A stretch of DNA of 64,000 bases from Buxus sempervirens (taxonomy: Eukaryota; Streptophyta; Magnoliopsida; Buxales; Buxaceae), in assembly GCA_947561395.2 (NCBI GenBank), contig OX387184.1, positions 34,214,766 to 34,278,765 of the forward strand, in the 5' to 3' direction. The position numbers and the translations under genes are program-made. Shown here one piece after another: positions 22,405 to 34,620 of this stretch. Position 1 is the stretch's first letter; the number at the start of each line of letters is the position of its first letter. Below the pieces are notes generated by a model. It had not been told where the DNA came from, did no database searches, and worked only from the letters and a program-made list of their open reading frames with translations.

Positions 22405-23234
22405 CCCGACCTATTGCTTCCCCCATCTATCTCTTTCGTCGAACGAACACTTGCCCTAATCTCTTTCTCACCCTAACCATTTACCCCCTCATTTGAGAAG
22501 CGATTTTAGGAAGAGGTGAGGCTTGTGAAAGTATTTCAGAAGCAACTCACATGTTCAGATCTTCTGTAAGCCGAAGCTATATTTGAATGCTCCCTACTTA
22601 TCCTGATTTCGATTTTGAGATTGTCCTCAAGGTATGCCACTTGATCTACTTTTCTTTAGACTTGTAGCGTACGGCATAAAAATATTGAATAATCATTTGT
22701 AAGAATCGAATTCGAAACGTTTTCCGTTTCCTCTTCCTTTTATATACTTTGGGCATTTAGGGCTAACAACATCCCCAAATTTCTTCTGCTGGATTTCTAA
22801 CAATATTTGATTTCTGTCGTTTTTGTTGACTTTAGTCACAACCGTGTTCCTTACCTACACAAGGAATTCTGCAGCTACTTGCAATTTATATAAAAAGGCA
22901 TTAAACAGCTACTTACCTACACTAGGCATGTAGAGATTTTGCTCTGTAAATGTTTGTGAACGATCGAATATTTATTCTAGTGTGCTCTGCTTGCAACCAG
23001 AGATCAACGATTGATTCTAGCTAACTTGGATTGGAGCTGCTAGACTGAAAACCAACAAGTGAGTCACCAAACAACCTGAACTGTGTTGGGATCTTCAAAG
23101 TTACATTTTCTGCACTTGCTTTTTCTCGAATGTTATTATTTTTTGACAATAATAACATTTTCATTATTTGAGTCAATAACTTGCTGTCAATACTATAATT
23201 AGTACTTGCCTTTCATGTGATATGGTTATATATC

Positions 23235-25480
23235 TGTAACGCCTCGGATCCGTGTTCTTCATTAAAGATATAACACGTCTCCAAGGGGGTTAGTTAAGGA
23301 TCTCAATAATGGTGATCGCTGGATAATCACCCACATTTTATATCACATCAGAGTGCACAATTCAAGATTCCTATCCAGGCAAGTTATGAAATCATCAAAT
23401 ACATCAAATGGTCCCAAGTTTACTATCTTATTACAATCCTCAAAATTCAACTTAACAGTTTAAGACCAAACAACCTGCTGGACTAAGGTCGGTAGTAATA
23501 ATCCTCCTCCCTATATGTATTAGCCGGATCTACCCCCGTAGGCACCTCACCACGAATATCTGAAAAACAAAACAACAACGAGGGAATGAGATACGAATAT
23601 CTCAGCGAGTGACACATGCATGCAGAAATAGTTAACACAGTTATAAGACATGCTTCGACAAATAACCAACGTTAATAACAACGTAATTCCGATAACAACT
23701 CAAACCAGGTCAATGTCATGCATATGGTTACATTGATTAATTTACATGCCAAGTAGACACTCCACACCTCCATGTACACAGTTCCGGCCTACTCAGGGTA
23801 TTGGACACTCTGAAATGACGGCCTACTCAGGGTATCGTCATCCAATGCCGGCCTACTCCGGGTATCAGCACTGACAACCAGGCCTACTCAGGGTATCTGG
23901 CTGCTCTACACTGGTCGTGGCAACACACAAGGCCATGCAATTACACCAATAAACACATACCATCACATTACTAAGCTTAACAAGGATCCATGGGAAGCTA
24001 AACCCAAACCGATAAATAATTGTTTAAAATTTTGCATTTAGTACACATCACTCGTTGTTCCAACCAGAACATCAAATCACACCAGTGTTCCAACCAGAAC
24101 ATCAACTCACACCAGTGTTACAACCAGAACATCAAATCACAAGAAATCAAGTAAATAATCTTTGCAATTCAATTCAAAACTTGCCATCGAAACAGGGTTT
24201 AATAAATCTAATCAAGTACCGAGCAGTGTACAATTCAAGAGAACTAACATAAAGCCCCAGTGTTTAGATATCCCGAACATCCTCGAATTATTTCCCAACA
24301 TCTACTTCATAAGCCTTTACGAAACCTAGGATCCATCTTTAATGTTCTCATAAGCAAATTTTTATCTCTAATGTCGTAAACGAATATTTTGGTAAGTGGT
24401 CAAAGACCCTCTAGCATCCAAAACCCCTTTATTTTACTAAATTATGGGATTCGGCAAGAAAACGAACTGGGCGCTCACATCCTGAAGTGGGCGCCAAGTA
24501 AGCGCCAAGTGAGCGGTGCTGGATTCATAAAAATAAGGGTGGTGCTCACTCGTGGATGAGTGGGCGCGAGCTCGGCGCCAAATGGGCACGAGGATTTTAA
24601 GTGGGCGCGAGCTGAACGCTGAGTGGGCGCTAGCTCGACGCCGGGTCAAACTTTCTGAGCGCCTACTTCCCGAAGTGGGCGCAAAGTGGGCGGTGACCCA
24701 CTGCGATTTTCAGTTCTCTGTTAATCCCAGAACTCCAACTCTAGCTGAATTTTTCCGGTCTGTAACTACTTATCTAGTCTCCCAATACTCCCAGGACACA
24801 TTCAAATCTATTTTGGATTTAATCTATCATGATTTCCAATTATCCCCAATTCCACTGTACAAACCCTCCGTAACTGTTTTTTGCCCAAAAAACACCGAGA
24901 ATACTTCAATCATAAACAATGCATTCATTCAACCAAATACATGAATAAACCCGAAAACTCGGTTGTAAAACAGTGCCACTCACCTTTCGATGCTCCCAAG
25001 TCCTGGAAACGAGAAACCCAGAAAACCCCAAACCCGATCGGCCGTCGGCTTGCTCTAGTCGAACAGGGGTTCTGCTTGCGAGGGAAAAAGCTCTTCCGAA
25101 CTTCTTCAAGTTCAACTAAACTTCCCGGCAGCAAGTTTTCCTCATCTCGCCTCTCCCACAGCACTTCTCCTGCTCCTCTCGAAGAGCCTTAAACGAAAAC
25201 CGCAGCCGCAACCCTCTCAATCTACTATACGCATATTCGGAACAAAACAAAAACCTAATTCTTAAATTATTTATACCTTCCGCAATACGCTTGGACTGCT
25301 CGACGAACCCTTGTATTTCTGATGTAGTGCACGCGCGACCACCGAAAACTCCTACATCCACACCCTATTTAGTAGATAGTTATTATGAAAATAACTTTAC
25401 AATTTTTATCTATTATATTATTATTATTTATTTTTATTATTTTTTTTCCATAAAACCTGAAAAATAAACGGGGTTTTACA
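23235..25480 (-). mobile_element. Solo LTR (2246 bp) with ATATC target-site duplication
   Basis: On the minus strand it starts TGTAAAACCCCG at 25480 and ends CCGAGGCGTTACA at 23235. ATATC flanks both sides (23230-23234, 25481-25485). Modules in LTR sense: GGTATAAATAATTT near 25274; donor-like AAGGTGAGTGGCACTG from about 24985 leftward; GC microrepeats at 24465-24715; three copies of the TGTTCTGGTTGGAACA unit at 24053-24140; hairpin run at 23904-23783; GAGATATTCGTATCTC at 23603-23588; CAG at 23562-23560. Open frames around 24880-25190 are incidental. Confidence 0.92.
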
Positions 25481-25485
25481 ATATC

Positions 25486-26320
25486 AATGTCTAATATCTT
25501 ATATATCCATGCTAGAGTTTGAATCGTCACAAATCACCCTTCATGTTATTCGGCTCAACTGTTTTTAAGTTTGCTTAGAGTTCTTTGCAAATTTGTTGAT
25601 TATTAGGTGCAATTTTGTTGATTATTAGGTGTAAATGTACTGCTTAGAGTCAGTGGCTTTGCTGGCCAGTCCTTATAAATCTGTTTGATGCTTTAATGTG
25701 TTGCTTTTTGTCTCTTCCGTTTGGAAACACAGAAAATTACAATCAAATCTCTTATTTTTCTAACAATCCAAGCAAACAATCCTGTTGTGGAATTGCTCCA
25801 AAACCAAGGAAAGAATATAAAAGAAAATTCCTAGCTGTGACATGGACGAAAGAAGGGGGAGAGAGAGATCATAGAGAAAGATCTATGTGGGTATGGGAAT
25901 ATGAGAAATATAAAATTGGATAATAATCAGTAGCTTTTCATGGTGGCATGTTAAGTAGACATTGACTAAGTAGGTTTGATTAGTGTAATTTCAGAAGCAT
26001 TAAGGGTAAGCATTTTTCTGTACTAAAGAATAAGAATTTTCCCTTAGAAAATGAAGGAACAAGTTAAAAAATAAAGAAGAAACCATCAAATATAATTTTT
26101 TTTATGGACTGTTATTTCTTTGTGGGTGAATAGAGCTTGTTTATGTTGAGGTTTTTGTTATTGACAATATATGAAATATCATATCTTGTCAATATGTTGA
26201 AATTAGATCATATTCAGCTTCTCAAAAATTGTCTAAACTTTTTTTTATTTTTTTAATTATTGTCTTTCACAGGATATTCGGCAAAACTATTTTAAATATC
26301 CAAATTCAGTTTCCTTCCTC
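25486..26320 (+). other. CACTA interior upstream of transposase
   Basis: AT-rich DNA leading to the transposase start codon. A small open frame at 25696-25923 has no recognisable domain. The stretch probably held the element's 5' untranslated region and introns. Confidence 0.4.
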
Positions 26321-27192
26321 ATGGATAAGAGTTGGATTCTAAAGTCAAGGTAACTTGATTAACAAATTTAAATATGTTACATTTATATGGCCTTATATAT
26401 TTAGGGCCATATATACGTACATACACACACACACATCAGGTTTTTTCCTTAGTTATTTCTTTGATAAATAGGGTGAGTCAGGAATATATTGAAGGGGTAA
26501 AGAAGTTCATTAATTTTGCATCGGCTAATGGAGCAACAGTTGAAGGAAAGTTGAAGTGCCCATGTCGAAATTGTAACAATGTACTGTATCATGACGAAGA
26601 GACAGCATACTGTAAGCACCTTATTTTTGCACCCTTGGAAGTGCTGAAAATAAAAACCCTGGCAGAAAGTCAAACCCCAAGGGGACAAGAAGTTGACTTT
26701 TTGATCAAGTGAAATTTGACTACCTTGCCCTATACCATTGGATAGGGAATCCTGACACGAGTCCAACGCAACTGAGTTTGCTGGAATCGGAGTCTGGATG
26801 AAGGTTCTGTGGGCGGTCAAACTTGAGGGAAGGCCAAAAGTTGACTTTTCCTCGAACCCCGTGCCAAGTGCTTAGCCCTATGTCATTAAATAGAGGGCTC
26901 CGATACGAGTTCAACGCAATTGAGTTTGCTCAAATCGGAGTTCAGATGAAGGAGATATGAGCTGTCGAAGTTTCCGAGCAGCAAAACCAGAAACTGCACA
27001 CGTGGCGCAGGAACTGCCCACGTGGCAGCCAATGCAGCAAAATATCTCAGGGACTAAATCTCAAATATCCAAAAATCATCAAATATCTCAGGGACTAAAC
27101 CAAAATTCGCAGGGGGCAATCCGTAGATATCCAAAAGTGTCAAATCGGTCGAATCAGTCAAGTCGAAGGGCAAATCCGTAATTTTTTGATTT

Positions 27193-27438
27193 GTATCCGG
27201 TCAAATATACCGGATACACATACCCTTGTGTATATCCGAACTTGAAGGCCGGATACAAGAAGATTTTCGCCCGAGATCCGCGCCAATCGCCCGACAAATT
27301 CGCGGCGGCATTTAATTTTCAAATGATTATGTTTTGTATCCGGACTTCAAGTCCGGATACAAAGGAGCCTTAGTGTATCCGGACTTGAAGTCCGGATAAA
27401 GGGAGGCCTTAGTGTATCCGGCATTAAATTCTGGATAC
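27193..27438 (+). other. Run of five GC-rich hairpins just upstream of the TATA box
   Basis: Stems: GTATCCGGT/ACCGGATAC (27193-27217); TATCCG/CGGATA (about 27233-27256); GTATCCGGACTT/AAGTCCGGATAC (27336-27360, a perfect 12-bp stem around one central base); TATCCGGACTT/AAGTCCGGATA (27376-27398); and a decayed GTATCCGG/TCTGGATAC (27414-27438). The TATA box follows 12 bp later. Near-palindromes this short-looped could form cruciforms or act as two-fold protein sites in the LTR promoter. Confidence 0.75.
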
Positions 27439-28365
27439 ATTAAGCTTTCTATAAAAAGGCAATAGCAGCCCCATTTCCGGGGTTGGCTGATTTTTTCTGG
27501 TTTCCACCCCTTTCTTCTCCACCTCCACTGGTTCGAGACCTCCTCCCTTGGCCCCTCCTTGCTCCCCAAAGCTAACCACTTCACTAAAGACCATTTTACC
27601 CTTCCCCCACCCCCTTCTCATCCTCACTCAAGAGCTTGAAGAAGGAAAAGAAGCCACGGTTGGTGGGTGGAGGTGCTGTTCCAGCAACTACTCCGGCTTC
27701 AAGGAAGTTCTCTACACAACTCCGGGGTTCAAGAACCCCCAGGTAAGATCCCTCCTCACATTTTATTGTACATATATTAAAATGAGCATATTCTAAAGAG
27801 TTTGCCCAGCTTGCTTTCTTCCTTAGCATAAATTTGTCTTCATGGTATGTTAGCATGTGTTGTTCTCTTCTTGCCACTGTTTTGACATGTGCTTGGTATC
27901 TTAAGAGGAAGCATGTTTCCTCATGTTATGATCCCATGTAACCCCTATGTAACCCCCCCTACTCCCTTCTGTAGACACCTTTTTAGCTAGGCGTGATTCG
28001 GTCTTGCATGGCTGTGGTTTGAGCAGCATGTGATGTATTTGTTTCTTTTTTTTACTTTCGTGCACATGAGCATTGTTGTGACCATGCATGTTGGGTTGCC
28101 GTTTGTGGCCGTGAACAACCGGAACAGAGGCACATGACCTCTGTTCCCCTGCTGGTTTCTACCCAAGGGAATGATCAAAGGGGGAAGCCCCCTCCATTTT
28201 CCCCTTTGTCCTTGTTAAGAAACCCCGAAGAGTGACCAAGATGAGGTGATTCCTCACCACCCGAACCAATGTGGGCTCACACAAGAGCCCACGCAACCTC
28301 TGGGACACCCTGGGAGGCTAAAAAACCCGACCCCCTTGCAGAGATCCGAAAATTTGGTTTCTGCA

Positions 28366-28475
28366 GGTTGATCCGGCAACTCAGGCCGGATCAACATAAG
28401 CCTGTGTGTAGCCGGCAAGAGATGCCGGATACACAGAGACCCATGTGTAACCGGCATCTCAGGCCGGCTACACTG
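28366..28475 (+). other. Second hairpin cluster of LTR A
   Basis: Three consecutive stems: GATCCGGC/GCCGGATC, TGTAGCCGGC/GCCGGATACA (one mismatch) and TGTAACCGGC/GCCGGCTACA (one mismatch). Loops are 5-6 nt. The stem core (ATCCGGC/AGCCGGC) resembles that of the upstream run at 27193-27438 in the same LTR. The cluster lies roughly 620 bp downstream of the donor-like site. Confidence 0.7.
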
Positions 28476-29759
28476 CCAGAATGTGTTTTTGCCATTTTCA
28501 TGATTTTGTACAATATTTTGAATTGTTTGATCAAATCCGGGCGAACCAGTAGGGTTTCCGGGTCACCCGGAAACCCAAGATGGGCCATGGACCAACCCGG
28601 TCCAAATTGATTCCCGGTGGGCCTTCCAACGGGGCCCACCAAGCCCGACCAATTTATTCATGCTTAACTAAGATAAATAAGAAATTTGAGTGGGCCGGAC
28701 CACTTGAGGCCCACCCAAGCCCTATTTGGGGCCATGCATGCTTAAAGTAGGTTGTGGTTTGGCCGAGACCACGGGTAGGGCCTATCGGGCCCACTAAGCC
28801 CATGAACCCAACCAACTTAGGGTTTTAGAACCCTAACTCGGGAAGTCTTGGGCTTTCAAACCCAAGCCTAGGTAAAGGGCCCACAAAGCAATCCCGGCCC
28901 ACTTTTGGCATGAAATCCATTTAAATAATCGAACTTAAAATATTAAAGTAAAATCAATTCATTTGAACCAAAGCCCAAAGGGCCTTTCAGGCTAGACTGA
29001 GGCCCACAAGGGACACGTGGGCTCAACCAAGCCCACCAAGGAATCCACGGGCCTTCCAACGGGGCCCGCCCACTCAGACTCGTCTCACTTTAAAGCTAAA
29101 AAGATAAAATCAAGTAAAGGGACCCACACCACTTTGGCGGCCCCGCCAGACTTAACCAAATTTGAATGCTGGAATAGGAATCAGGTGAGAGACCAAAGTT
29201 GACTCAAACCAAGGAAACTTATGGGACCCGTCATTTGACGGGGTGGACTGGGGTGTCTACGGACTTCCCCAGACCGCAACCGAGAACCTACTTAGAATCT
29301 CAAAGTCGCAGACCAAAAGCCTTAGTAGAAGAACTTAGGCACCCAGGTGTCTGCCTGCACCCCATCAGGCAGTGGCGACTCCAAACAAATCCCGAGGCAC
29401 GCATCGTTTTGCGTGCGCCTCGTCGTGCGACCGAAATTGGGTGCGCACACATACGATCACATGATTTGTGATGGATTCAACAATAATTATATGGAATGGA
29501 TATTTCATGGGGAGTATATATTAAATCGTGCATCTACGAGTGCAAATGTGGGAGATGATGTATTTGATGCACATTGTCATTGTGGTGATATGGAGGATTT
29601 GTTACATGAAACATGTAACATCCCTGATCTTGAGGGTGATAAGTTCTTCAAATTGGTGAAAGATGCAGAGCAAGAGTTGTATCCGGGGTGTAAGAAATAC
29701 ACCAAGTTGTCATTTGTAGTGACAATATTTCACATCAAGACTCTTTGTGGTGACTTTTG

Positions 29760-31519
29760 ATGCTTCAATGAATGCAACATTCTAGATGCGTGCAGCTTTG
29801 CTATGGACTATTAATGATTTTCCTGGGTATGCCATGCTTTTAGGATAGAGCATGACTCTCATATAATAATGCAACAGTTTCTACCGCTTGCTATAAGGAA
29901 AGCATTACCCAAGAATGTCAGTTTTGTCTTAATAGAATTGAGCAACTTTTTTTGGGAAATCTGTTCCAAAGTATATTGAGAGCATGAGTTGAGATGGTTA
30001 GAGGAACGTATTGTGCTAACTCTTTGTCACTTGGAGATGATTTTCTCTCTAGCTTTCTTCGATATCATGGTGCACTTGCCTGTTCATGTGGTTTCAGAGG
30101 CAAGGTTAGGTGGACCCATCCAATATCGTTGGATGTATCCCATTGAAAGGTATGCATAGTGTTTTTAGACTTACAAGAATTAATATTATAATTTTTATTG
30201 CAATAAATAATTTGTGGCACAATCGTATTCCCATAGGTATCTGTTCACACTAAAGTCCTATGTGCATAATAAAGCTCAGTTGGAAGGATCCATTGCTGAA
30301 GGCTACTTGGCTGAAGAATGTTTAACATTTTGTTCGAGATACTTGCGAAATGTTGAAAAAAGGTTCAATCGGCCAATTAGGAGTTATGACAAAAATGCAA
30401 TAGGAAGCATTGAACCATTTCAGCTTAGTGAGTTAGAATGGACACAAGGTCATCGTTATATATTGTTCAATTGTGAGAAGGCCACGGAGTACTTAGAGTA
30501 AGATATTTATGCATGTAATTACTAAATGTTTTATTTGATAAAATTTTGATTTTGAATGCTTTATAAATTTACTATTTATCTTTTCAGTCGACATGTTTGG
30601 TTACTTAAGATGAAGAATCCAAGAGCACGTCCACATGAAATTGATAAAATGCATAATGAGAATTGTTGGTTCATGCACTATGTAAGTAATGCTTACTTGA
30701 TTCTAGTGGACAACTAAATTTATATTTTGACAAATTTATAATCTTTTTTTTGTACTTATATGCCAAAAATAGGTTCCAACATTGAAACAAGCAAATATAG
30801 AGGTGCCGGATGAGATTACACAACTTGCCCAAGGTCCACTTTCAATGGCAAAACGACTTAAAGGATATATAATAAATGGATATAGGTTTCACACCATTGA
30901 AAAGGAGAAGGAAAGTAAAAGTCAAAATAGTGGTGTTGTAGTTACTGCAAAAATTAGAAGTTATGCAAGTGCTAGAGATAGAAGCCCTATTGCAAGTGAC
31001 TTAGCCTTCTATGGTCGCTTAACAGATATAATAGAGCTGACATATTCTGAGCACCTCCAATTTGTTTTGTTCAAGTGTGATTGGGTTGATGTGAGAGCAC
31101 ATGGTAGGGGAATTAAGACTGATGAGTTCGGTTTCACGCTTGTAAACTTTACGCGATTGTTATTTTCTTCTCAGCAAGTGAGTGATGAACCTTATGTTTT
31201 GGCAACTCAAGCAGAGCAAGTGTTTTACGTACAAGATCCAACCGAATAGGATTGGCATGTTGTCATTAAAACCAAACCGAGGGACTTATTTGATATGAAA
31301 GAGGAATATATTGAGGATGATTATGAACTTTTGGAGAATGAGCCCTTCGGTGATCAACACTTAAATGACATGGGAATTCATAGCGATGATGGTGTCAATT
31401 GGGTGCGAGAAAATGTTGCTGGAACAACTATTGATTTGCCTTCTCATATGCTATCCAGGGAATATGCTCCTACCGATAATCTTGTTGATGAAGTTGGATT
31501 AGACCTTGGTGAAGATTGA
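29760..31519 (+). pseudogene. CACTA transposase remainder: TNP2 tail, DUF4218, DUF4216
   Basis: 29788-29845 encodes MRAALLWTINDFPGY, the end of the TNP2 catalytic region, whose preceding core is deleted. From about 29885 come DUF4218 residues (CSKVY; LEMIFSLAFFDIMVHLPVH; RWMYPIER). GT-AG introns fit at 30150-30236, 30498-30587 and 30682-30772 and keep frame across each junction. DUF4216 follows (FYGRLTDIIELTY; LFKCDWVD; ATQAEQVFYVQDP), with a premature TAG at about 31247 in place of the usual continuation, then an acidic C-terminal tail to 31519. The domain order is that of En/Spm TNP2 proteins. The upstream deletion and stops make it non-functional. Confidence 0.85.
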
Positions 31520-33249
31520 GTGAATTACACTCTTCACTATTTTTATTTTATGTTGTGTTTACATCTTGTTCATGAAACAAGCATATCCATCTTGAGTTCA
31601 TTTTCTGCTATTGAAACAAGCATATCCATCTTGAGTTCATTTTCTGCAATTTTTCCCATTTATTCTTAGCTTTGGATGCTTTAAATATGAAATAGGATTT
31701 ACATTTTATTGTTCTAAACAGGACTTATCTGTAATTTTCGTCATGTTGGTGTGCGCACGTTGGAAACGCTGCACCGTGGGGCCCACGGATTCTCATGCGT
31801 GCCTCCAGGAGGGTAAAAAGGTAACTTGGAGTCGCCACTGCCTGATGGGGTGCAGGCAGACACCTGGGTGCCTAAGTTTGTTTATTGGGCTGGTCTGCGG
31901 CTTGAGATTCTAGGTAGGGTCTCGGTTACGGTCCGGGGAAGTTCGTAGACACCCCGGTCCGCTCCGTCGGGTGACGGGTCCCGTAGGTTTCTCCTGGTTT
32001 GAGTCAACTCATTGATTTCTCACCCGATTCCTAATCCAGCATGCAATTTGGTTAAGTCTGGCAGGACCACCTGAGTGGTGTGGGTCCCTTTAATTGCTTT
32101 TATCTTGCTTAATTTAAGTGATCTGAGTCTGATTGGGTGGACCCCGTTGGGAAGGCCCACGGTGTCCTTAGTGGGCTTGGTTAACCCCACATGCCTCTGG
32201 TGGGCCTCTGTCTAGCCTAGGAGGCCCTTTGGGCTTAGGTTAAGTGAATTGATTTTACTTAATTGTTCAATTTAGAGATTTAATTGGCTTTCATGCAAAA
32301 GTGTGCCTGCATTGGTTTGCGGGCCCCTGGGTGGGCCACACAAGTGTCGCCAAAATATTTTTAATTTGTCTTGCTTAGATTCGCCAAAATGGGCTGGACA
32401 TTGGGCTTGGGGCCCGTGGTCCAGATTTGGGCTTTGAAAGCCCGAGTTCTGTGAAGTTAGGGTTTTGGACCCTTACTTTCTAGGTTAATGGGCTTGGCGG
32501 GCCCGATAGGCCCTTGCCTTTGGTCTCGGCCAAACCATGCTATTTAACCATCATGCCAGCAAAACAAGTTCTCGGGTGGGCCGCATCAGGTTTGGCCCAC
32601 TCAGTTCGGTTGATTGCTTAAGTTGCTTAATTGCATGCACAAGGGATTATTGGGCTTGGTGGGCCCCGTTGGAAGGCCCACTGTATATCTATTTGGACCA
32701 TTGGTTCACTTGGTTCGGTTTGAAAATATCATTCCAATGCACCAAAGATCAAAGAACACACAAAAAATGGCATTTCTGCCATGTAGCCGACCTTCCTGGT
32801 CGGCTACACACAAGCCCTAGGTGATCCGACCTAAGTTGTCAGATTACCTTAAAATTGCATTTTCTTCGGCGTCTTGCAAGTGGGATGTTCCTATGAGCTT
32901 CCTAGGAAGTTTCTACAAGTTGTGTGGGCCCCTGAGAGGGCCCACATTGATTCAGATATGGGGGAGCATCCCCTTGGATTCCCTTTGGGATTTCTCAACT
33001 AAGGCAAAGGGGGAAAGGGGGAAGTATGAGGTTGCTGCCCCTCCTCATTTCTTTCAACAATGCCAGCAGCCTAGGGGCCTTGGCACCCCCAATTTCCATG
33101 GTTCTATGCTACCGACAATCAAGCAATTCAAGACCAACAGCCAGACATTTGTATACCATACAAGTTATTCACAAAACCAATATGTCATAAAGCATAGAAC
33201 AGCAACCGACAAGCCAAATTTTAATCGGGTCTCAACATGCAAACAAAGG

Positions 33250-34620
33250 TAAGCAATAAATGGGGGTTGACCTAAAGGGGTTGCCTTCATGGTGGTGCTA
33301 GGGGGTGACCCTGCTGGTACAGCAACTGTGGCAGGGGGATTAGGCAAGCCACATGATCTGGGAACAGTGTTGGGAAAGGGTGACGAACAGCCTTGGTGCA
33401 TGGTACTAAGGGGCTGGATTAAGCATGCAAGTAGGTGGTCAATTCTGCTAGGACAGCTGTTGTCCAAAGGGGGTTGCAGTCATGCTAAAGATCAGCAAGT
33501 ATACAGGGGGAGGGAATCATGCTCATGTACACAACAAAAAAACAGCAAGTTAATGAGGGAAAGGGAGCATGCTTCTTAGAACAACATAGGTGTTCCATGG
33601 AGGGTACGGCCACAACTAGGTCATGGGTGGGGATCATGTTAATGGCTGGATGGGTGGCATGTTATTACCAGAAAAAAAAAAAACAGCAAGTACAATTGGC
33701 ATGTTAACACCTCCAACAGTAGGTTAAGGGGTGAAGGGAACATGTACACATAACGGTGGCATGTCACATAAATGCTCATGAAAGGGAAACAAAACAAGCT
33801 GCACACAAGGGGGACAACAACTATTAAATTAAACTTTAGTGAAATTTAAACATGCTAATGGTGATGGGGGGTGCTGCTGCTGCTGCCTCCGGCAGCAACT
33901 CATGTGAGCCATAACAGTGGGCTACGGGGTGAGGGGAGCATGCTTGTAGGCACAAAACAGTGGACAAGACAAAGGCAAGCATGGAGGCCTTAATGCACAT
34001 AAAAACAGCAATTGAATGGGCAAAAGGGGGGGCTGTTGGTGGTAACAAAAAATAGCAACATGCTAAGGGGCTGTAAGGGGTAAGGGAGCATGCTTATATG
34101 TGCAAGAAAAACAGCAAGTAAGTGAGGCAAAGGAGGGGTGTGGAGCAGCAACAACAGCAGGTATTTGCTGCTGTCTCCAGCAGCACCTTGTGCACGTAAT
34201 AACAGGGAATCATTGGGGTAAAGGGGGCATGTTTCTTAGCATAAACAGATGCATGAAAATGGGGTACGACCACAGCAAATGAGGTGGGAAAGCATGCATT
34301 GGGTAATGTCGAAACAGCAAGTAAAGGGGGAGAAAGAGAGCAAGTATTCACATATAAGTGTGTGGGGTTAGGGGAGGGTGCACATGTATTTTAGGAGACC
34401 TACTGGAGGATGTGGGACAGCAACCAGTAGCCTGGGCTTGCTGCTGTCCCCAGCCGCAGCTTGCAGAGATGATAACAAAGGGATATAGGCTAAGAGGAAC
34501 ATGTTAAAATTCTCAAAGAAGTAATCTAAAGGAGGAAGGGAGCATGCTGCCATTACAGCCAAGAACAGCAAGCAACATAAAGGTATAGCCAGTAAGAGAA
34601 CACCAATAAAAGTATAAGAA
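33250..34620 (-). repeat. Degenerate tandem array, about 280-bp period, inside LTR B
   Basis: Three units are recognisable by a TGCTGC...GCAGCA hairpin followed by an ATAACA box at about 33875, 34165 and 34437. ACAGCAAGT and GGGAGCATGCT words recur between them. A fourth, more decayed unit may lie before 33800. LTR A has only one equivalent segment. The many short open frames reflect low stop density in the repeat, not genes. Confidence 0.7.

Larger units (their letters stand above)
26611..29449 (+). mobile_element. Tat-like solo LTR A (2839 bp), CATAC target-site duplication
   Basis: It starts TGTAAGCACC and ends GGTGCGCACA, imperfect inverted termini. CATAC flanks it at 26606-26610 and 29450-29454. 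It contains a run of hairpins at 27193-27438, a TATAAAAA box at 27450-27457, a donor-like CAGGTAAGATC at 27740-27750, a second hairpin cluster at about 28366-28475, and a TGGCGACTCC box at 29373-29382 that resembles the Ogre/Tat primer binding site yet lies inside the LTR. It is related to 31750-36306 and 48511-55943. It has no coding capacity. Confidence 0.9.
26321..29759 (+). pseudogene. CACTA transposase N-terminal exons, split by an LTR
   Basis: ATG at 26321 begins MDKSWILKSR. A GT-AG intron (26350-26471) leads to an exon with a transposase-associated domain: EGVKKFINFASANG, then CPCRNCNN with its cysteine pairs. The exon breaks at 26610 in CATAC, where the Tat-like LTR inserted. After the second CATAC (29450-29454) the frame resumes with DHMICDGFNNNYMEWIFHGE and the start of the TNP2 domain, ending ELYPGCKKYTKLSF. 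A frame disruption and a large deletion of the TNP2 core follow. In intact elements this protein cuts at the terminal repeats; here the gene cannot make it. Confidence 0.85.

Noticed and set aside
24437-25361. Open frames of about 80-130 codons on both strands
   Set aside because: They coincide with the GC microrepeat tract and leader region of a TSD-bounded solo LTR.
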